From Nostoc desertorum CM1-VF14 (GTDB lineage: Bacteria > Cyanobacteriota > Cyanobacteriia > Cyanobacteriales > Nostocaceae), in assembly GCA_019359245.1 (NCBI GenBank), contig JAHHHR010000011.1, positions 1-64,000 on the forward strand: DNA of 64,000 nt, given 5' to 3'. Below, piece after piece: positions 59,326 to 64,000 of the stretch (the first letter of the stretch is position 1; each line of letters begins with the position of its first letter). Under the pieces are notes generated by a model that worked only from the letters and a program-made list of their open reading frames with translations, did no database searches and had not been told where the DNA came from. Position numbers and translations under genes: made by a program.

Positions 59326-61212
59326 ATGGCAATTAAAGAACAGCCTAAGTCACCTCGGTTTCGGATCATTGCAAATATATTATTGGCAGTATCAGGGCTA
59401 TTTTTGCTCTTAAATTTATTTTTGCCTGGTTTATTTGCTTCTGGCCCGACTGGGGTTCCTTATAGCTTATTTATTCATCAAGTACAAGAAGGGGAAGTCA
59501 ACCGCGTTTCTGTTGGTCAAAACCAGATTCTTTACGAATTAAAAACAGAAAATACCGAGCCGGCCCCGGTGTTTGCAACTACACCAATCTTTGATTTAGA
59601 GTTACCTAAACTGCTAGAAGAAAAGGGAGTTGAATTCGCTGCTACACCACCACCTAAGAATACTTGGTTTACAACCCTCTTAAGTTGGGTGATTCCACCA
59701 CTGATTTTTATTGGTATTTGGCAGTTCTTTCTCGCCCGTGGTGGTGGCGGTGGTCCCCAAGGTGCGCTTTCTATTGGTAAGAGCAAAGCTAAGGTTTACG
59801 TTGAAGGCGAATCAGCTAAAATCACCTTTGCAGATGTGGCTGGGGTAGAAGAAGCGAAAACTGAGTTAGTGGAAATTGTGGATTTTCTCAAGACTCCGGC
59901 ACGGTTTACGCAAATTGGCGCTAGGATTCCCAAAGGTGTATTGTTGGTAGGCCCTCCGGGCACTGGTAAAACACTTTTAGCGAAAGCCGTAGCAGGAGAA
60001 GCAGGAGTTCCATTCTTCAGTATCTCTGGTTCGGAGTTTGTGGAATTGTTTGTCGGTGTAGGTTCTTCCAGAGTGCGGGATTTGTTTGAGCAAGCAAAGA
60101 AACAAGCTCCTTGTATTGTATTCATTGATGAATTAGATGCAATTGGTAAATCTCGTAGCAGTAATGGCTTCTACGGTGGTAACGATGAGCGAGAACAGAC
60201 CCTTAACCAGCTACTAACGGAGATGGACGGATTTGCAGCTGGGGATGCAACGGTGATTGTCCTAGCAGCTACTAACCGCCCCGAAAGCCTTGACTCGGCA
60301 TTGCTGCGTCCTGGTCGCTTTGACCGCCAAGTGTTGGTAGATCGTCCCGATTTATCTGGTCGTGAAGCAATTCTCAAGATTCACGCTCAAAAGGTAAAAT
60401 TAGGAGATGATGTAGATTTAAGAGCGATCGCTACTCGTACTCCTGGTTTTGCTGGTGCAGATTTGGCAAACTTGGTGAATGAAGCGGCATTATTAGCAGC
60501 CCGTAATATGCGTCAAAGTGTTGCTCAAGAAGACTTTGCTGAAGCAATTGAGCGGGTAGTCGCCGGTTTAGAGAAGAAGAGTCGAGTGATGAACGAGACT
60601 GAGAAAAAGATTGTTGCTTACCATGAAGTTGGTCACGCAATGGTCGGGGCGCTAACCACAGGAAACGGTCGCGTAGAAAAGATTTCGATTATTCCTCGTG
60701 GGATGGCAGCTTTGGGTTACACTCTGCAATTACCAACTGAAGACCGCTTTTTGATGAATGAAGATGAACTGCGGGGTCAAATTGCGACTTTGTTAGGTGG
60801 ACGTTCCGCCGAAGAGATTGTGTTTAACAGTATTACAACAGGTGCTTCCAACGATTTGCAACGAGCAACTGACTTGGCAGAACGAATGGTAACAGCTTAT
60901 GGTATGAGCAAAGTCTTAGGACCACTGGCTTACCAACAAGGACAGCAAGCAATGTTCCTGGGTAATGGTGGAGCTAATCCCCGGCGGGCAGTGAGTGAAG
61001 ACACATCGAAAGCGATTGATAGCGAAGTCAAGGAAATCGTGGAAACAGCCCACGAGCAAGCCTTAGAGATTCTTAGACAGAATCGAGATTTACTAGAAGC
61101 GATCGCTACTCAACTCTTAGAAACAGAAGTTATTGAAGGGGAAAAACTACACAGTTTGTTGAGTCAGGTTAAACCTGTAGCTAAGACAACTGCTGATTCT
61201 GTTGCATCTTAG
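59326..61212 (+). CDS. ftsH: ATP-dependent zinc metalloprotease FtsH
   Basis: [41 protein letters not shown], zinc motif HEVGH. Confidence 0.97.
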   Translation: MAIKEQPKSPRFRIIANILLAVSGLFLLLNLFLPGLFASGPTGVPYSLFIHQVQEGEVNRVSVGQNQILYELKTENTEPAPVFATTPIFDLELPKLLEEKGVEFAATPPPKNTWFTTLLSWVIPPLIFIGIWQFFLARGGGGGPQGALSIGKSKAKVYVEGESAKITFADVAGVEEAKTELVEIVDFLKTPARFTQIGARIPKGVLLVGPPGTGKTLLAKAVAGEAGVPFFSISGSEFVELFVGVGSSRVRDLFEQAKKQAPCIVFIDELDAIGKSRSSNGFYGGNDEREQTLNQLLTEMDGFAAGDATVIVLAATNRPESLDSALLRPGRFDRQVLVDRPDLSGREAILKIHAQKVKLGDDVDLRAIATRTPGFAGADLANLVNEAALLAARNMRQSVAQEDFAEAIERVVAGLEKKSRVMNETEKKIVAYHEVGHAMVGALTTGNGRVEKISIIPRGMAALGYTLQLPTEDRFLMNEDELRGQIATLLGGRSAEEIVFNSITTGASNDLQRATDLAERMVTAYGMSKVLGPLAYQQGQQAMFLGNGGANPRRAVSEDTSKAIDSEVKEIVETAHEQALEILRQNRDLLEAIATQLLETEVIEGEKLHSLLSQVKPVAKTTADSVAS

Positions 61213-61225
61213 AAGGTTGAAATTT

Positions 61226-61270
61226 TAAACGCAGAGGAACGCAGAGAATAACTTTGCGTTCCTTTGCGTT
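61226..61270. terminator. Long imperfect hairpin downstream of ftsH
   Basis: aaacgcagaggaacgcagagaataactttgcgttcctttgcgttt. Confidence 0.6.
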
Positions 61271-61382
61271 TAACTTTGATTTTGGCGGGGTACTTAAACC
61301 GCAAACTCGCTCTGGTTTGGCAGGAAACAGATCGCCGACAGTATTCTTCCTGCCTCCTGCCTCCTGCCTCCTGCCTTTCTTG

Positions 61383-62555
61383 TTAATACTCTGGAACAGA
61401 AGGATCGATTTCTCGACTCCAAGCGGTAATTCCGCCTTTGACATTCGTCCCAACAATCCCGGCTTCCTTGAGGATGCCAAGAGCTTTTGCCGATCGCCCG
61501 CCCATCTTACAATGAGCAATTAAACGGTGACCGTTTAATATTTCCTTTACCTTAGCAACGCCATTTCCATTTTCAATGTCTGGTAAAGGCACTAACACTG
61601 AACCAGGAATTTTGGCAATGTCGTACTCATTAGGGTTACGGACATCTAGCAGTACAAAATCCTTCGCACCACTATCAAGTAACTCCTTCAAATCCTTAAC
61701 GGTCATTTCTTGCATTTCCATCTGCTGTTTTGCCTCCTCTGCCTTAGCTTGTGGAATTCCGCAGAATTGTTCGTAGTCTATCAGTTTTTCAATCACTGGG
61801 CGAATTGGGTTAGGACGCAACTTCAGCTCCCGGAATTTCATATCTAAGGCGTTGTATAGCAGCAACCGTCCACTCAAGGTTTTCCCTTGTCCCAGAATGA
61901 TTTTGACAGTTTCGGTTGCCTGAATTAAACCAATAATTCCTGGCAAAATTCCTAATACGCCGCCTTCTGCACAAGAGGGAACCATTCCTGGTGGTGGCGG
62001 TTCTGGGAAAAGGTCACGATAATTTGGGCCACCTTCATAGTTGAATACAGTAGCTTGCCCTTCAAAGCGTAAAATTGAACCGTAGACGTTGGGCTTATTT
62101 AGCAATACGCAAGCGTCGTTAACTAGATATCTGGTGGGGAAGTTATCAGTACCATCCACCACGATATCGTAAGGTTGAAGGATTTCCAGAGCGTTTTCGG
62201 AAGTCAGGCGGGTTTCGTATAAATCAACCTGACAATAGGGGTTAATTTCGTGAATGCGGTTTTTTGCCGATTCAATCTTGGGTTTATTCACCCAGGATGT
62301 ACCGTGGATTACTTGCCGTTGCAGATTGGAAGTATCGACAATATCAAAATCGACAATCCCGATACGTCCAATACCCGCCGCCGCCAGATATAAAAGTAGT
62401 GGTGAACCTAGTCCACCTGTACCGATACACATTACACTGGCAGCTTTCAAGCGTTTCTGTCCTTCTAGCCCTACTTCCGGCAAAATTAGGTGTCGGGAGT
62501 AGCGTTCGTAATCGTCTTTGGTCAACTGGATTTCATCCAGGTTGGGATTTAGCAT
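61383..62555 (-). CDS. moeB: Molybdopterin-synthase adenylyltransferase MoeB with C-terminal rhodanese domain
   Basis: YSRHLILPEVGLEGQKRLKAASVMCIGTGGLGSPLLLYLAAAGIGRIGIVDFD; rhodanese IAHCKMGGRSAKAL. Confidence 0.95.
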   Translation of the reverse strand: MLNPNLDEIQLTKDDYERYSRHLILPEVGLEGQKRLKAASVMCIGTGGLGSPLLLYLAAAGIGRIGIVDFDIVDTSNLQRQVIHGTSWVNKPKIESAKNRIHEINPYCQVDLYETRLTSENALEILQPYDIVVDGTDNFPTRYLVNDACVLLNKPNVYGSILRFEGQATVFNYEGGPNYRDLFPEPPPPGMVPSCAEGGVLGILPGIIGLIQATETVKIILGQGKTLSGRLLLYNALDMKFRELKLRPNPIRPVIEKLIDYEQFCGIPQAKAEEAKQQMEMQEMTVKDLKELLDSGAKDFVLLDVRNPNEYDIAKIPGSVLVPLPDIENGNGVAKVKEILNGHRLIAHCKMGGRSAKALGILKEAGIVGTNVKGGITAWSREIDPSVPEY

Positions 62556-62622
62556 AGCAGTTATGATCTGGGAGGGAATATTAATCCTATCGAAAAACGA
62601 TATGCGTCTTTAAACTAAGCCG

Positions 62623-63081
62623 TTAAATTATATTTTCAATTGCCTCTGCTTGGAAATGATGAGTATCATCAAGGCTCCAGCTTTGGAGTTCTCCAGCTTT
62701 GCCGTTTTGGACGGAAACTATTATATACGAGTATCCTTGCCAAGCGTACAGGCGATCGCATTCTGAAGGGATAGCAGGATGATCTGGGTGGGAGTGAAAA
62801 ATGCCGATAATGTTGAGTGATCTGTTGCGTGCTTCCCTTTGTGTTTTTAACATAACTTGGGGTGCGATCGCATATTGCCGTCTTTTACTTTCTGCTGTGC
62901 GTTCCCCAGAAAATTCAGCCGCCGCTTCTGTATTCCAGGCATTTTCTGTTGGTATAACTTCTACCACAATTTTGCCCTCACTAGCCAGATAGCCAATAAT
63001 TATACCACAGCACTCGTCTGGATAGGTGCTTTCGGCATGGATGCGGATAGTTTGCAGGTGTTCTTGGCTAAGTCGGATCAT
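62623..63081 (-). CDS. M67-family (JAMM/Mov34) metallopeptidase; likely start MIRLSQEHL at 63081
   Basis: YPDECCGIIIGYL...IIGIFHSHPDHPAIPSECDRLYAW (JAMM motif HxHPx7SxxD). Confidence 0.93.
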   Translation of the reverse strand: MIRLSQEHLQTIRIHAESTYPDECCGIIIGYLASEGKIVVEVIPTENAWNTEAAAEFSGERTAESKRRQYAIAPQVMLKTQREARNRSLNIIGIFHSHPDHPAIPSECDRLYAWQGYSYIIVSVQNGKAGELQSWSLDDTHHFQAEAIENII

Positions 63082-63145
63082 CTCTGCGTTTGTAGTTTTG
63101 CTAACCTCTAGGATTTTAGCCCACCGCAGGCATCGCACCTATAAA

Positions 63146-63757
63146 ATGAAAAACTCTATATATATAAGCGCTAGTGGCAACGATAACATCGATGGGGGCA
63201 CAGGTGACGATTTGTTGTCCTATAACCCCATTTTTACCGATAATAATCTTACCGAGGGAATCACCTCAACTTTCGATGCCACTACTAACATTGGCTCAAT
63301 TACGGCTGGCACGAATCGGGTTAGTTACAAGAATATCGAAAAATTAGACATCTCAGGTACATATTACGATGACTTGATTGTGGGGAGCAATGGCAATGAT
63401 ATCCTCACAGGTATTAATGGTAATGATAGCCTCTATGGCGGAGCTGGTACTGATACCTTTGCTTTCTATAGTTTCAATGAAGGTATTGATAGATTGGATG
63501 ACTTCAGTGCAACTGATGAACTGATTCAGGTATCGGCTGGTGACTTTGATAGCGGGTTGTCAATAGGTTCACTTAAAGCTAGTCAGTTTACTATCGGAAC
63601 ATCTGCAACTACTAGCGAAGAGCGATTTATCTACAACGCTATTACAGGTGCATTGTACTTTGACCAAGATGGTAGTACCGATGCATTTACTCAGGTACAA
63701 TTTGCACAACTATCTTTTGGATTATCACTAACCGAAAATAATTTTGTGGTTGTTTAA
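63146..63757 (+). CDS. RTX calcium-binding repeat protein (short, possibly truncated)
   Basis: SGNDNIDGGTGDDLL...DLIVGSNGNDILTGINGNDSLYGGAGTDTFAF; C-terminal YNAITGALYFDQDGS. Confidence 0.8.
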   Translation: MKNSIYISASGNDNIDGGTGDDLLSYNPIFTDNNLTEGITSTFDATTNIGSITAGTNRVSYKNIEKLDISGTYYDDLIVGSNGNDILTGINGNDSLYGGAGTDTFAFYSFNEGIDRLDDFSATDELIQVSAGDFDSGLSIGSLKASQFTIGTSATTSEERFIYNAITGALYFDQDGSTDAFTQVQFAQLSFGLSLTENNFVVV

Positions 63758-64000
63758 TCGTGATTAGCACTCCTTTGCTAAGTGAGAAATCTTGAGAATG
63801 CGAGATGCTTGAGATAGCATCTTGCGTTCAATTTATTAATGCAATTAATGCAATAAGAGTTAATGGAAAAATATAGATATTGGCTTACCTTGCCTTAAGC
63901 CGCCCTAGTTATGGCAACCTAAGCTTTACGTGTTTATAGGTATCTACATTCCTCACTTTCAGTATGTGTACGGTTGAGTTGTAAGTTTTCCTGGCTAAAT

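Overview
The window looks like a chromosomal segment of a filamentous Nostocales-type cyanobacterium. Supporting signs are abundant HIP1 (GCGATCGC) sites, cyanobacterial short repeats, TPR and RTX proteins, a PEP-CTERM protein and a DUF2949-like protein. All calls come from reading the sequence and supplied ORFs; no database search was run.

Main blocks:
(1) 0.5-5.6 kb: kinase-like TPR protein, aspartate kinase, Uma2-like protein.
(2) 5.6-14.7 kb: pyrimidine salvage/catabolism neighbourhood (upp, URC4/DUF1688, a twice-frameshifted URC1/GTP-cyclohydrolase-II-like gene, an NMT1/THI5-like ABC transporter). The ABC genes are split by an opposite-strand DNA adenine methylase-endonuclease fusion.
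(3) 17.3-20.1 kb: an HtrA-like protein lacking catalytic His and Ser, an intact HtrA, and an atypical-receiver LuxR/NarL regulator, with a 42-bp tandem array between the two HtrA genes.
(4) 22.7-25.4 kb: duplicated RTX protein behind a perfect hairpin leader, a MITE-like element with IS6-like ends, a PEP-CTERM protein.
(5) 32.4-55 kb: exopolysaccharide locus (GDP-fucose synthesis, glycosyltransferases, pyruvyl transferase, flippase, polymerase/ligase, chain-length protein, WecG, initiating sugar transferase) with a GH74-like glycosidase between two paralogous histidine kinases, one with a degenerate ATP-binding site.
(6) 55-64 kb: interrupted CBS gene, APC permease, RHH-TOBE protein, a frameshifted Hlip gene missing from the ORF track, FtsH, MoeB-rhodanese/JAMM pair, RTX fragments.

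Several genes carry one-base indels or in-frame stops (URC1, STAS, CBS, Hlip, transposase, RTX fragment). This points to real gene decay or to sequencing error. Small palindromic repeats also appear to have been inserted in frame into several genes. No tRNA, rRNA or CRISPR array was recognised.
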